A stretch of DNA of 64,000 nt, taken from positions 508,551-572,550 of the forward strand of contig SJOL01006417.1 in assembly GCA_004794785.1 (NCBI GenBank), in the 5' to 3' direction. This DNA comes from Opisthorchis felineus (taxonomy: Eukaryota > Platyhelminthes > Trematoda > Opisthorchiida > Opisthorchiidae). The notes beneath the pieces were generated by a model. It was not told where the DNA came from. It worked only from the letters and a program-made list of their open reading frames with translations, and searched no databases. Of the stretch, positions 13,191 through 26,400 are shown one piece after another (the stretch's first letter is position 1; each line of letters begins with the position of its first letter). The translations under genes and the position numbers were made by a program.

Positions 13191-16100
13191 AAATGGATTA
13201 CACTTTCTGAACGGGACAGAAAAACGTCCATAGAGATGGAGAGGGCACGGGAAAGCAGTACTTCTAAACTACGAGGGTTGTAATTAATTCTGGAGGCTCG
13301 CTGTTTTTTTGGGGCGACTGAAAACTCAACTAATATCCGCTTGACTAATAGGTTTGAGCTGTAAGCTCCGATATCAATGTTTGTGCATTTCGCGCCTGAA
13401 GATCTGAATGGCTTAGCGTCTGGCTGATTTATTCCACTCACTCCTTCTCCTAATGAAATGCTATCAGCTTGTTTTGTTGTACAAAAGTGTTTGCATGGGC
13501 TTGGGGTCATCAGAGATAACATGAGTGGACGGAGGAATTCAGAATGGTCACCAACGTTCAAGGTTTCCCCCTAATTTGCAGTGTTAGTTGACCAGTATGA
13601 AATAAGGTCGTTTCTAGAAGGTCTAGTGGTCTTAACCAGGAGATTTCGGAAGACGGAAGCCTTGTTGAGGGGCAAATGCAATGTCATCTTGGAAACATCG
13701 TGTTTCGTCTGAAACCCAGTCTTTGCATCACTGCTTGGTATACCTAAGTCAGCTCTCCGAGAACAGTTGGACAGATAAGTTAAACACAGAATACCGACCA
13801 TCTACTGAGACAAAATGGTTGACAGGGTGACCCCAGCGCTAGGTTCAGTTGCACTGTTATTCTGTTAGAGGAGTTCGTTTGAGCCTGTTTGCGCCCGGAA
13901 AGAAGGAAGTTAATGAGTTTTAAGAGCCGATGTTTTGTCTCTTAGCAGGATGGCGTTTCACCTTTGCTCGCATCGACCTATGGTTTGATCCTCCGGTGCT
14001 TAACGCAGCCGCTGCTCGATATGATCGACGAATGTCTACTGCTGATGACATGTTGGTACGTACTTGTTTTGGGATACAGTGTAACCGTCATTCAAAGGTC
14101 ATACTGGCAAATGGCGTTTAGGATGATATGAGCGCATACTGAAAACTGGGTAGTTCAGCGCAGTGAAAGCGTATGCTCTGTCACTGTTTTCGCATCATTC
14201 TCCTCGTTCTAACATGCCCAGAATTCAACGGACGAAGCCATCCGATTGGCCTGTAAGAGCACCTTTTTTACCCGCGATTATCGCGCCTTGATGCCCCATC
14301 GACAAAGATTGGCGGTTCACCGTACAACTGTTCTCCTGTAATGTAATCCTCTGATGAGTTGGGTGCCAACGTATCGATTACAGTTTACTTCACCGAAGTA
14401 CCTCCTAACAGAAGTACCACAATTTTGGATGAGATGAGATTCCAGGAAATAGGCGAACTGTGTATATAATCCTTCAAGACAAAGAATACCCCCATGGAGA
14501 CCCGAGTTTTCCAGTTGGATGCCGTAGCTGAGCCAGTTGTAGGTGTCCATTCCCGCTGCATGATGACACCTGAGTTGGATAGTCTGGTCCCAATTAGGCT
14601 AACGATAGCCAGTCGTAATCGTGAGGACCAGACGTAGTTATCCGCTGGTTACACTAACGGCACGGCGCGGTCATTTTAGCAGCCAATGTGCATATGTTGA
14701 AAGCCTCAATGCACAGGGTGCGTCGCTTTCCCAGAACGTCCTAGTATCGTGTGGGTTGACTGATTTGAACATCTTCACAGAGAAACAAGGGGTGTGATAA
14801 GAGAAACGCCCTCCAAATTATCTCTTTTCATCTTTTCTCGAGAGGACACCTGCAACCTTTGCACAACCAAGTGCTACCTGAAAGGTAGTAAAAATCGTTA
14901 AGACTGACGGAACAGGATCGTCATAGTGGCCGTATGATTCCAGAAGTGATCTAATCTGCCCCGTAAGTCGAAAGTGATTCTTGTTCTCACACTTGTTGGT
15001 TTGGAATTAGGGTTTAGCCAACTTCCCCATAAGGATAACATATTGACCGTCGACCGAGCTACAAATCCAGATATCCAGTTTCACCGTATCATTTTAGTGA
15101 AAACTTATACTATCCACGTGATCAGCCCAACAGTCGTCTGCCTACACTTGGGTGAACACACCACCTGTCTGAAATGTCCATAGGACAGACAGATATTTGT
15201 TTTTCAGTGCAAACGTAGGTGCAGATTTCCTTGGGTGCTCTTCATCGGCAGATTTAAGCCAAAATACCGAAGGTGTAGTTTCTTGTTTAACGTGTTCCTT
15301 GTGTTTTTTTTTCGATTAGTCTGTTTCCTTGAAAAGAACACTGGCGAAGATTTGTGTTGTGCACCCATTACAACCAGTTTTTACCTAGCGATTCGCGCTT
15401 CGTCTAGTTCCAATCAATTGTCTGAAACTGCCCTTAGTTCTGCATTCATGATAGTAAACCATGGCCAAAGTAGGTATAATGTATTCGAACAATAGCAGAA
15501 ACTTCAAGATTATTTTTTTCTGTCAGAAGACATACCGTCTCATAGAACTATGTATTTGATTCAGATGCAATAGTGTCCTTCATGGTCTAAAATAAAGTCA
15601 CTGCACAAAACGAAGTTATTAAGATTTTACAAATTGAACTGGGATTAAAACATGTTGGTACGGCTCTCCGAAATCACCAGGGCGTCTTGTCCGTTTTATG
15701 GAAAACATGCTGCAACAGCAGTCATTAGAAGTTTTCTGTACCGGCATGTATTGATTTTTTCATTTTGCGGACTACAAATAGTGTCTTGTGCTTTGGCCAA
15801 TTCGAAGTCGCAACTGCCCACTTTTATCAGAATACAGTCAGGCAGATAAATAAAAGCAGCCCATGAAATTAGCTGTTAATTCCAGTTGTGTTATTGAAAT
15901 CTGTGTAAATACTCCTGGAATCTGACCGACAAATACTAAGTGGTAACCGACGATAGATAATGCCCCCAGAGATGATACAATTTACCACGCCTCTATCACG
16001 AATAAAATAAGTGGACAACGGTTGCATTACATAGCTGTATATTAGGTCGTTTCTGCTCTAACATGGATTCGAGTACGTCATTTTGTAACCGCAGGAAAGT

Positions 16101-19100
16101 TATGCTCGCATCATTAAATGAAATTTTATCAAAGTGGAATAATTTCTATCGCACAACATGAAAGGAGATTTTATTCTTCAGCCCGGAGAAACCAGGATAA
16201 TTTTTTTTAAATTTTTTGTCGTCGAACTTAATACATCAGAGCTGAATTTAATAAAACTCATTAATTACACTGAGGAATACGGTGGACTGAAAATTTTAGG
16301 CGGTGTCATCTGAGGCAGAGCGTGAGAAGACTAAACTGAGTGGTAACTTCATACACCAAAGGGTCCTCTTCCTGTCCGTACATTTCATCCGCTATGCAGT
16401 TGCCAATCCCCCTGAGAGGTCACTGTCTAAAGATTCCAGCCCTTGGAAGACATTACTTACACTTCATCAAGTGAGTCATTCACTGGATTCGCTAACCCTA
16501 GAACGGGTGTGTAGTAGATGGCATCCTCAGACGCTATTCAAAATTACTACCAGAATAGACTGAAGGTAATTCGCCGCGCTTGTTTTTTCCTTAGGTTTGC
16601 TACAGGGTAAACAAACGCTTCTAGAGCAGGGTAAATCTAAAATTACTGTGTATGTTAGCTTTTCAGTATGCATCTCCTCGTTAACAGGATTTCATAAGTT
16701 CCCAACATTTATGTTTGTCGTATTATACGTTATGTCCCTTACTTTGAACTGCATATTTCAGGCAAACTTCACTTATGAGCTTTTGGTTGCACCATCCATT
16801 CCCCTGGTTTACGCCCCACTAAATAACTCATAACAATTTGTTGTCACAGAATTCAGTAGTGAGTGAAAGTTGACCGCTTCATGTGGGAGTAACTCGGAAG
16901 TCGTGTGCTCTTTCTCTAGCGTAAAATGCAAGGCGCTCAGACAGGAAATGTTTCACACAGGATAGTATCACGGTCCATCCCCGAAACACATTTTTTCGAA
17001 TGGCCTCCGTTTATTTTCGGTTCGTTCACTTCTAGAGCACACCACCTGAGATCAGACCGTCTAGGTGGTTTTTCAGGCCGGCACAAATGAACTAGTAACA
17101 AGTACTCAAGACCTTTTGGTTAACTTCTTCTTACTGGTTTTGAAAAAGCGATTAGGATTTCATTCACTTGCCTTTTTGCATTGTGAACGACGGTGAATAA
17201 TCGGGTGGTTGTTAATTTCTTCACTCAGCTTGGCGACTGATTCAAGAACTCGCTTAACACATCAACAATCGCCTGATTAGCTGCCAGTGGTTGCATCAGA
17301 GCTACCGAATTTCCAACACCATGCCGTCAAACACAGTACTTTGAACTCGCGTTATCATAAACGATGTGAACCAGCTAATGCTGAGCAGTTTAATTTATGC
17401 ACTAAACATGATAGAAAGAGAAATTATCAGGGGGTATCAGCTAGGATATTAGCCCGGCTACGTAGGAAGCACAATCTTCTTCGTTAGCTGTAATCCTGCA
17501 TTATTTTTTCACCTGGTTCGCACATGTCGTTTATTCTCAAAAAGCCTGAGCTGCACAAACTGTAGAATACAATTGGCTAATTAGTGTCCATAAATTCCTC
17601 TCAATTCTTCCACAAATACGGCGTTATTCTTTAATAGCCGTGATGAATTTCTCCATTTATTTTGGTATGCCCAAAATAATGATTGGGATGTCACACTCGC
17701 CTAAGTACACTTTCTCAGTGGATTCGCCCACCGACTGAATGTGCAGATGAGACCTGCTACTAGAGTTAACGTCGGTAGTGTTATTCAAACTCAGTGGTTT
17801 TGTGATAGTATACGAGATGATTTATCAACAATGTCGGTCCCTCTTACATTAGTGCTGGGGAAGTGTACTGTAATATTGCTATCTTGTGAACACACTGAAC
17901 TGCTGTGTAGATCTTAAAAAGTTCATTCCGCATTCACACAGACAGGATATTGAGCGCAATCCCTGCGCACAGAACGGTGGCGTGGAAAATAACCGTTGAA
18001 GTAGGATCAATATTCGTAAATATAGCTTTGTTTATTGTGTGTCTCGCCAGATTACAAAACTATGCCCTGAATGTGTGGAAAACAGTTGCAATTTTTGAAA
18101 CGTAGTAAATTTCTGATAGTTTCATTAAATCATTTCCCATCGACTGATTTATTCATCCTAGAAAATATTTGTTTTGTAAAATGTATTCCAAGATGAAGAA
18201 ATTACCGCTGAGTCGGGAGCTTCGGAAGAAAAGTAACCGAAATTTGCCCTTCTTCTCGGGGGAATTCCGAGGCCTTTTAGTAGCACTTTGTAAATGAAAT
18301 ATGTCACCAGACTGGCTCAAATTCCCATTAACAAAGCTGCAGGATTGAATTACATACTCGTTTCTCAACAGTAAGATGCTTCCAGTGCTTCCTGGAGAGC
18401 ACGCTACAAGGTTTTTGAGGAAATTCGACCATTTGCTTGATTTGTCATTGGGAGAACCTTTATTAGCGAATTAAACACTTACATCGCCACAGTTGCATTC
18501 TCCTCCCGAATGAGATTAGATAGCAGCTGATGGACTAGAAAACCTTTGGGAATTCACACACCACTTGGTTTGGTATTAATGGAGCCATCCTTATGGAACC
18601 TATTCTAATCAGAAGTGACAGCTTTCATGTTTTGTCGTTGTTGGAAACTAGAAGCGGAGAATGAGTGGATTTGGTGTAAAGGCAAAGGATACTCCGACGC
18701 CGCTCCGAAGTTAGGTTGTGGGTGTACAACTGTTGATATTTAGACTCAGATTGTTGATATTCTGCACAGGATGGAAGATGTGGCAATGTTTTTACCACCA
18801 CAGGCAACCTGCTGCATACTTGCATGTGCAGTGTACCATACCACATCCCAGAAAGCACACTTATGTGGCTAAACAACGGGTATACGTCAATGGACAGAGC
18901 GTGCATTGAAAGGAGTATTCATTTGGTCGCTTATTATGGGCCCTATGTGGCTTATTTACTGAACAACTTGATGAAAAATTGTTCCGTCACGTATGCGTTT
19001 AGATTCCGTCTAGCAGACGTGGTCAAATGAGCCAAACGGATACCTTAATTATTCGTTTCAACCCAGTTTATTGCAAGCATTCTGGTTACACCACTGGATG

Positions 19101-19926
19101 TATGTTTTCACTCGAATTTGTAGTATAGACAGACAAAAAATGGTTCGGAGCAATACCGCAGATTGTTTTCATTTTCCTATGTAGTTACCATTAAAAACTT
19201 GGAGTGATTAATTTGTGACGGGACCAAATACGCAGTTTGCTTTTCCAGGCGAAAAAGACGCACAGCGCGCTAGTCACCAAAAAGCACACATATCTTCATT
19301 ACACCTGACTTGACCATGGGCTGCTTGTGGAGCTTCGCGCAATCACCTATTGAAGTTCGTTGAACTTTGACACCACCAAACAAAAAGTACGTTGCCCCAC
19401 GACGACAGTTAACCCGGCAGAGAGCACTGGGAAAGTGATTCCACTTTAATTCGCACTTCCCACTGCTGAAATATTAGTTCATCCGGGCTAACCGCACGAC
19501 TTAGCGACAACAGGCGCAGTACTGAAGACTGAAAAAGCTCTAGTGAGCAGTCCTTCGTATACGTGGACAAGATACATCAGTAAGTGAAAATTCTGACTAG
19601 TTGAAAATGCCGCTGTGTATAGTGGTTTTGTTTCCCACCGGGGTTTCATTGGATAACCGGACACGAACCGCAAACTGCAGGCCGAAGACCCAGGGGATGT
19701 TGTATGAAAGCAAAAAGGTATTTTAAGTGTCTCGGCCGCAGTCCACTATTTTTAGAAAATATCAGCAGTGTGCATCTCATGAACCTGTAAACAAACTAGG
19801 ACCCAAAATCTTCTAGCTAGTAAACGGTGTCACTCGTCTAAGCCTGTGTAACTGGGTCCAACTACAACGGTAATAGTGCTGTCTACCCTCAACCACTTAC
19901 TTCATGACACGTGACCCTGTATTGAC
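13191..19926. other. Noncoding stretch, nothing recognised
   Basis: A 158-codon frame on - (13085-13561) overlaps relic B and may include its decayed upstream part. No other region shows motif content, apart from the hammerhead-like site at 14335. Confidence 0.5.
14335..14382 (+). other. Stem-rich hammerhead-like sequence
   Basis: CTGATGA at 14351-14357 is followed directly by the hairpin GTTGG-GTG-CCAAC (14358-14370) and then GTA, where a hammerhead would have GAA. Flanking TGTAATC and GATTACA pair perfectly around it. The helix III position is missing. This could be a decayed ribozyme, but chance or an unrelated hairpin is equally possible. Confidence 0.15.
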
Positions 19927-20418
19927 TTGCTTGTAGGAGGAAAGGGTCTAGAAGAACTGTTTTTGTCTTATTAGCACAAGTAGCTAGTGGCCAGAGAGAT
20001 GACCTTGCCGAACAATTGTTTGAGTTGATCGAGTTTATTGCTGGTGCATTAACTCTAACAGTAGTGTGGCAGACGAAGTCAACGCAAGAACCTAAAAGCC
20101 CCAGTCGCGTTTGCCAATTTGCGCCACCCATGGCATCAAAAACGCATTTCACCAGCTCTCCAATGGCGCGTGTATTAGACTGTGGCGCAGACTGTACTGT
20201 TGTAATTTTACGGGACTTGACCAATTCTGGTGGAGGATATGAGACAATCATTGTCTCAGAACTATAGATGGAGTCGGCAGAAACTATCGAATTCGCAATG
20301 AAATCATCAGTAAAGAGCATCTATTGGAGCATAAGGTACTTATCTCAAGGAAAGTATCCAGAGTTGCAAGCTAAGTTGGTAGAGCTTTATGTTACGCACG
20401 TCCAATTACCACCTGCCT
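19927..20418 (+). other. Unassigned open, protein-like stretch
   Basis: The + strand frame is open from 19927 to a TAG at 20265-20267 and reads, for example, VASGQRDDLAEQLFELIEF and RVLDCGADCTVVILRD. It then continues in frame for 50 more codons (KSIYWSIRYLSQGKYPELQ) to about 20418. The - strand is also open for 143 codons (19889-20320). A possible acceptor, TTGCTTGTAG, ends at 19936. I do not recognise the product. It may be an exon of an unknown gene, a pseudogene, an old transposon fragment or a chance low-stop region. Which strand is coding, if either, is uncertain. Confidence 0.25.
20240..20258. repeat. 19-base perfect palindrome
   Basis: TGAGACAAT-C-ATTGTCTCA has 9-base arms around a single base. 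It lies inside the open, protein-like stretch at 19927-20418, just before the in-frame TAG on the + strand. Confidence 0.85.
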
Positions 20419-20420
20419 AG

Positions 20421-23400
20421 GCCAGTGTTGTTCTCCATACCCAATTCTGAGTGGTGTAACTCTAGATGCGGACAGAATAGGACATATTAGGAAGGAATGA
20501 AGGACGTTATGATTAGTTTGCTTGTTGTTGGTACTGTTTGGCTTCTAGGATGGGGTCTACGTGACCCTCCCTGTGCTTGGCTAGAGATAATGAGCAATAC
20601 AGCGGATAATCTAGCTAAGTAGCGTTCATGCCGTCGGTTTCTGTCCAGAATGTCTGACTGAGTGTTAGAGTTGCAGGCACCTCGGATATTTGTGGTAGGC
20701 TAGCCCTAGGTCTCCCCTCCTGTCTTATTTTTTCGCCCATTAATTACAGGACCTTATTCCAGTAACTTGACATGCTTTCACAGCAGTGGAACACCAGTGT
20801 CCTCCCCTGGTGTTGCTGTCAATGATGATGAGGCCGATCATGATCATGGTACGAAAGATAATCTGGGGCTGCTCGTGGGAACGTTAGCATGAGTTTGTTT
20901 CCCGCAGATTGGACCGGTCTGCATGATTGTTTATTGCCTGCCTTGAATAGCTAATTCACCAACACGAATACATCAAAATTCGTAACTTATGCATCAATTC
21001 AGGACAATTAATTTCCGGAAAATTCCTCATCTCCTCATCGCACGCATCTGTCACTTGTTTGAATCTAGATCTGACAAGGCAAATTTTACCACGCGTACAT
21101 AAGCCGTAAAGATCTGGGAGTTTTAGGTCATGATGCGATTACAATAATGCCGCTGAACAGAGAACAGCATGAAGGGAGAGATGTCCGCAGCTTTCTTCAG
21201 AAGTAATGACTTGATCCCTTGGCTTGTGTCATGAGGGTCTGTCTTGGGTGTGTTTCAATACAGTGTCACATCATCCACAGACAACACTGGTCAACCGGAA
21301 CCACTTTTTAGGTGACATAATAGATCCATAACTTACTTTCATACTGCATTGTAGTATAGGATACACACAGGCCTCTTCCCAAGTAAATGATACCATTGTG
21401 GTTACTATGTTTCAAACTCTGATCCGAATTCCTCTCAAAAATACAACTCAAGACTCCCATGTTAATTTGCTCATTGTTCGATACTTAGTACTAAAATTTC
21501 CGGTATGTTAGGAAAGCACACCAATTCTTAGAATAATAGGTGTTCTCAGTTTTTCATCCACCCGTACCTTTACGGTAATTTTTCGGTAATTTGTAGCGTA
21601 GAACCGGTAGGAATGTTTTGGGACGACAATTTCCCGTCAGTAATTTTAAGAACACAGTTACAAGACGAAAACTATTAGACGCACGCACTTCCTCTTGCGT
21701 TGTCAGCGCCATAATGTCTGTAACAAGAAAATGTAATTTTTCAGTCTTTACAAAAAAGAGCTTATTGACGTAGTTGCAACCTGATTGGTCAATTAAGAGA
21801 AACAGTACGCCTATTACGACTTAAGGGTCACGAGTTTCTGTTGGACCTGATGAATGCTCTACTCGATGTCTGGCAGTGGCCTCAGCAGACGTACAAACAA
21901 ATGAGTCCTGATGGCTGAGAAAAGGCATAAACAACGAGGTCAGAATAACTTGACTACATTTGTCTGAAATTTGCTGACTGCGGTCAATTACGTTCAGATA
22001 AATGTGCCTACTTCTGATCGATTATTATATTTTGAGCGAACTGGTCTGCTGTCTAACTTCAAACACTCGATTCCTAAACTGCCTCCAGTTATGGGTTCTC
22101 CACTGGTCTGGCCGCAAGTTGTAAACTGAAGACTAACAAACTGAAAAATGTGGTCTGTGCAATACAATAAAAGTTTTTTTGCTGTCCCTAAAACATTTAG
22201 GCAAGTCAGAGAAACCATGTGGTGGATTAACACTACCGTCTTTTGCTTAAACGCGGTACGTCGTTGTACCCTCATGTAGAAAACTGCTTCACGGCTGTAT
22301 GAGCGTGTGACCATCTGAACTAACAAATACTGATGGGTTGTTTATCGAAGGATAAATTAATTCCATCTCTGAACGATGCCTTTTTAATCAGCTGTTCTTC
22401 GCATGTTTATTCCACAGGGCTGGACTAACCATCCTACGCATTAGCGGACGAATCGCATGTATTTCCGACCCTTATGTATCCACCCAGCAAGGGGTTGAAC
22501 AACCCTGCTGCAGTCACTCTGTTTTTCCAGGCATTACTATAATCCCTTAGGGAACAACCCATTTTAAACCCGAGCAAAGTTTGCTGTGTTAGTAAATGGA
22601 ATAACAAGTAGATTGCGTATGGTCGAGTGTATTCAGAAAATTATTGTTTTGTGTCACTAGATGATGACAGAAGCTGGTCTGTGTGAACAAGATCGTTATC
22701 GTTGTCCTGTTCTTCGGAGACAAATTAAAGGAACTAACGAGAATCTGTCCCATGTCAGGACTGAGTTTTCATTGAACAGATAGTCATTGAAAGGATCAGG
22801 TAGGCGGTCTTCAGATCTATCTTTCCAAAGTGAACCATATAAGTTGCGCTTTGTGTGCACTGTCGGTGTGCTTCATTTTGTTTTGAATTCGAACTGAGCC
22901 GTTTCTTCTTTTGTCAGTGCAACGAGCTGCACAAACATTCAGAGCATTGCCCATGACCAATGTAGTTGGTCTGCTACCTTGACCGTACCTTTGGTGCAGT
23001 GAGACGAAAATGCTGGTATTTTTTAATGTTCCCTAATATGCCAACTTGTCGAGCCAAAAGCACAGTGGCAGACTAATTTCAGCGTGCTCAGACTGCATAC
23101 TACCAACCATAATGTCGTGATGATAATCTGAATGCTTAATCCGTCTGCGACCACCACATCCAGTCCCCAAACTTTCGCAAATACAAATATCCTTTTGTGC
23201 GTTTCGCCTTGTTGCTTGGCGTTTTGGTAGGTTTGACTGGAATTTTTCTCCGCGAACCTACGTACCTGTGGTTTCCGTATACTTTCACTCCCCGACATTT
23301 CATCATAGGCGAAATCAAGCCAATCGTGATAGCGTAAAGTCACGTAGGCCTTCCTTTTTACGACAGTTACTGTATAATTCAAAGGGTTCTTAAGGTGGAC

Positions 23401-26400
23401 TTTTAAAATTTGGTAGATTTTCCAAGTTTGAGTTCACGGTTTTGTTATGATAGGAGGTTTTATTCTTTCAAATATTTCAACGGACGGTTGCAGCCATTTT
23501 TGAGCGACGCATGGCACAGTAATTTCATCATGATCCTGAAACCACAATCCTTGAACTGTAGACTATTGGTTTAATCATTGGCGCTGTTTCTCACTATGTA
23601 TGGTGCTATCCTACAGCAGTGTGATGTTCAAGAGAGAGTGTCTCCATAATGAAAGCGAAACCGGTCGGTGCGCAATTCAGTTCTACTGCAAGAGATACAT
23701 TTTACTGTCAAGAAGAATAGCCAGGTCACCATGTCTTAGTTGAACACGTGCCGACAGTAAGGTCCGATTGCTTCGTAGTTGGGTGCGGACCTGCGGCCGG
23801 TTGAACAGTTCTTTATGGGTTATAGGACATACTCATCAACATTCCGCTGACTGCATCAGTTTGAGTATGTCGGAGGGATTGCGCTCATGATGATGGTAGC
23901 TGCTGGTCCAGTCATTTTTGTATACATTTACCCAACGTGTCTGGCACAGGTATCCTAATAACCCTGAAGTTAGAAAAACTGAAGCTGGATGTTTGCAAAT
24001 ATCATAGCAACTGGTCACGTTCATGACAGTCGACCGAATCCAGCCCAACTGATAATTCCGCTGTTCTCAGTTCCGTGAATATTGCGGTTCAAAGGAACCA
24101 AAAGCTTTTTCTCCTTCAACGGAAAACATGTCCAGAATGAAAGTGTCAAAAAAATGGAAAAAAGATCTTGCTTTAACCAAAAAATTCAGGTTCATCTGCT
24201 TTTCAAGGACGAGAAGTCAGCATTTAAAAACAGGAGCTGGTAAATTCAACACTAGAAGAGACAAACCTAAAGGGGTGTGTTGGGAAGAAGTGAGAGATTT
24301 TACGCCGGTCACATTTAACAGTTTAGACTTTTTAGGTCGCCGGATATTCTTCTTATGATACGTGCTGCCGATTGTTCACATCCAAATTATAGTAAAGTTG
24401 GATTGATTTTCCATTTCATCCAGGTTAAATAACGTTTCATCTCAAGCACAGCATCAAGACAACATTTATTCATGTATTCCACGCGTACTAATTTTGGAGT
24501 TTCGAAATGGAGTGCAAAATTCCGTGTACGCTTATCCCCTGATAGGTTTTCAAGTCGCGTTCTTAATAACTCATATGCCGAATCTATTCTCTTCATTGTC
24601 ATCCAGGAAGAAAGGTTATTGTCCGCTGGTGGTTGCGTGTTTCCTCCATATCACTTGATGTCTACCAAGGGTTCAAAACTCTTCATTGGTTTTCAGTTAC
24701 AAGTCCTTAGAAATATATTTTGAGTTTTGCAGAGATGTAGGAAATTTATAAAGGGACTGAGTGTGGAATTTTCACTTCCTAGAAAACGATCGATCTAATC
24801 GATGCGTCCATCTATCAGATAAACCGTATTTGTTACTTTCCTTATGCTCTGAATGAGGACTTAAATAAAGACCTTCCTGAATAAGTCACCTAATGTGCGC
24901 CCGAACATTCTTTGCCTACCTAAATTATCTGGCCCATCTGCTAGTTGATGGTGGTATATTGGGTGCATCACTTGGGTTCACCTAGTGTCATTAAAAAAAC
25001 ACTACCAGTCACTTGCCTAACGCGACCTCTTCACGTCTAGTGATTATGCTCCGCCAGTTCGTGCTCTTGGAAAAACCATGACCCGAATTCATGCCTGGAA
25101 GCAAGTCGATAGAGAGTGACCTTATCAGCTGCCAAATTTGTTATGACATTACCTCTAGTTGCAAAAACAGCCACATGGTATGTGAAACTAACCACCGAGT
25201 AGTCAGAACAAAAATAAATAAACGGGAAAACAGACAAAATAGCAAGTACAAAAAATATCAGCGATGTGCATAATTAAAAATGATAGGCTGATAACCAATA
25301 AAATTTGGAACACAAAGAGCTATGTTGAAGTGTGTGAGATATGAAGTATCTAGTAGTGAAAAATACCGAACGGGTAAGTCTGGTAACGAGTAGATAATTT
25401 GACTGAAGCATGTGGACATAGATAAGCAGAACGAATGGGCCTTCGGGTAGCGGTCCTCAATGTTCACCGGAGTGTAGTGCAGCGACCCAATGAACTTATT
25501 CAGCCCAATATTTCCATAGCGCCGAGTAGGATGAGTTCAACAGGAGTGAGTGAATTCACCTGTATAACTTCATCACGATGGCCTGCTAAAAGCCACAGCA
25601 AGTTGTAACAACGACGAAAACGGACGAATGTAAGCTAGAATACGTGTGCCAAATATGTGGACAATTTACCCTAACTTCAATGCGATGACATATGTTAATC
25701 CTGAGAGATATTCAAGACGATTTTTCTGTGTCAGCTAGGCTAAGTTTGGCGTGTTGGCATTAACAGTCCTGATAAAACGTGTTTAGCCATTAATTTAGTG
25801 ATGAGGCCTTGGACTGCTTTCGGATTGACGGTATTTGGCACAGACGTGCTTGGAACCCTGTATGGAACGGCTTGCTTCACTGAATACTACCGGATAAACG
25901 AATCACAATAATGGAGGCATGCATGCTCATTCAGATTGTACCACCTTTGGTCCGCATAGTTAACTTTGTTGTGAACTCTAGTGTTCTCCATCTAAGATGG
26001 CACGAACCACTTATCCACAGGCACAACTCACTGCCTGATGGTGAAAAGCCTGACCTGACTAGGAAGATAGAAAATGTACAGCTACCCAATGAAAGTTTGT
26101 GATCGCATCTCAAAGATTGCTCTTTCTGGTCGACCAAAGTTGTATAATTGTGTGACTCTAATTTTTGTCATATTGACTCACTGACACTATCTGTGATCTT
26201 TGATATTATGGGAGCTTGTGCTTACTTGAATCCACAAGGGGTAAATATTCGTGGTGAAATTTTCTATGGTTTAGTGTTGTTGACTGATTCCGAAAATCAA
26301 GTGGATCACATGGAGTTACGTGCCGGACCCCAAAAGTTGAATCATTCAAATGGAATTTTATTAGCAAAGGCGGTACTATGATAACAATGATAAAACAACG

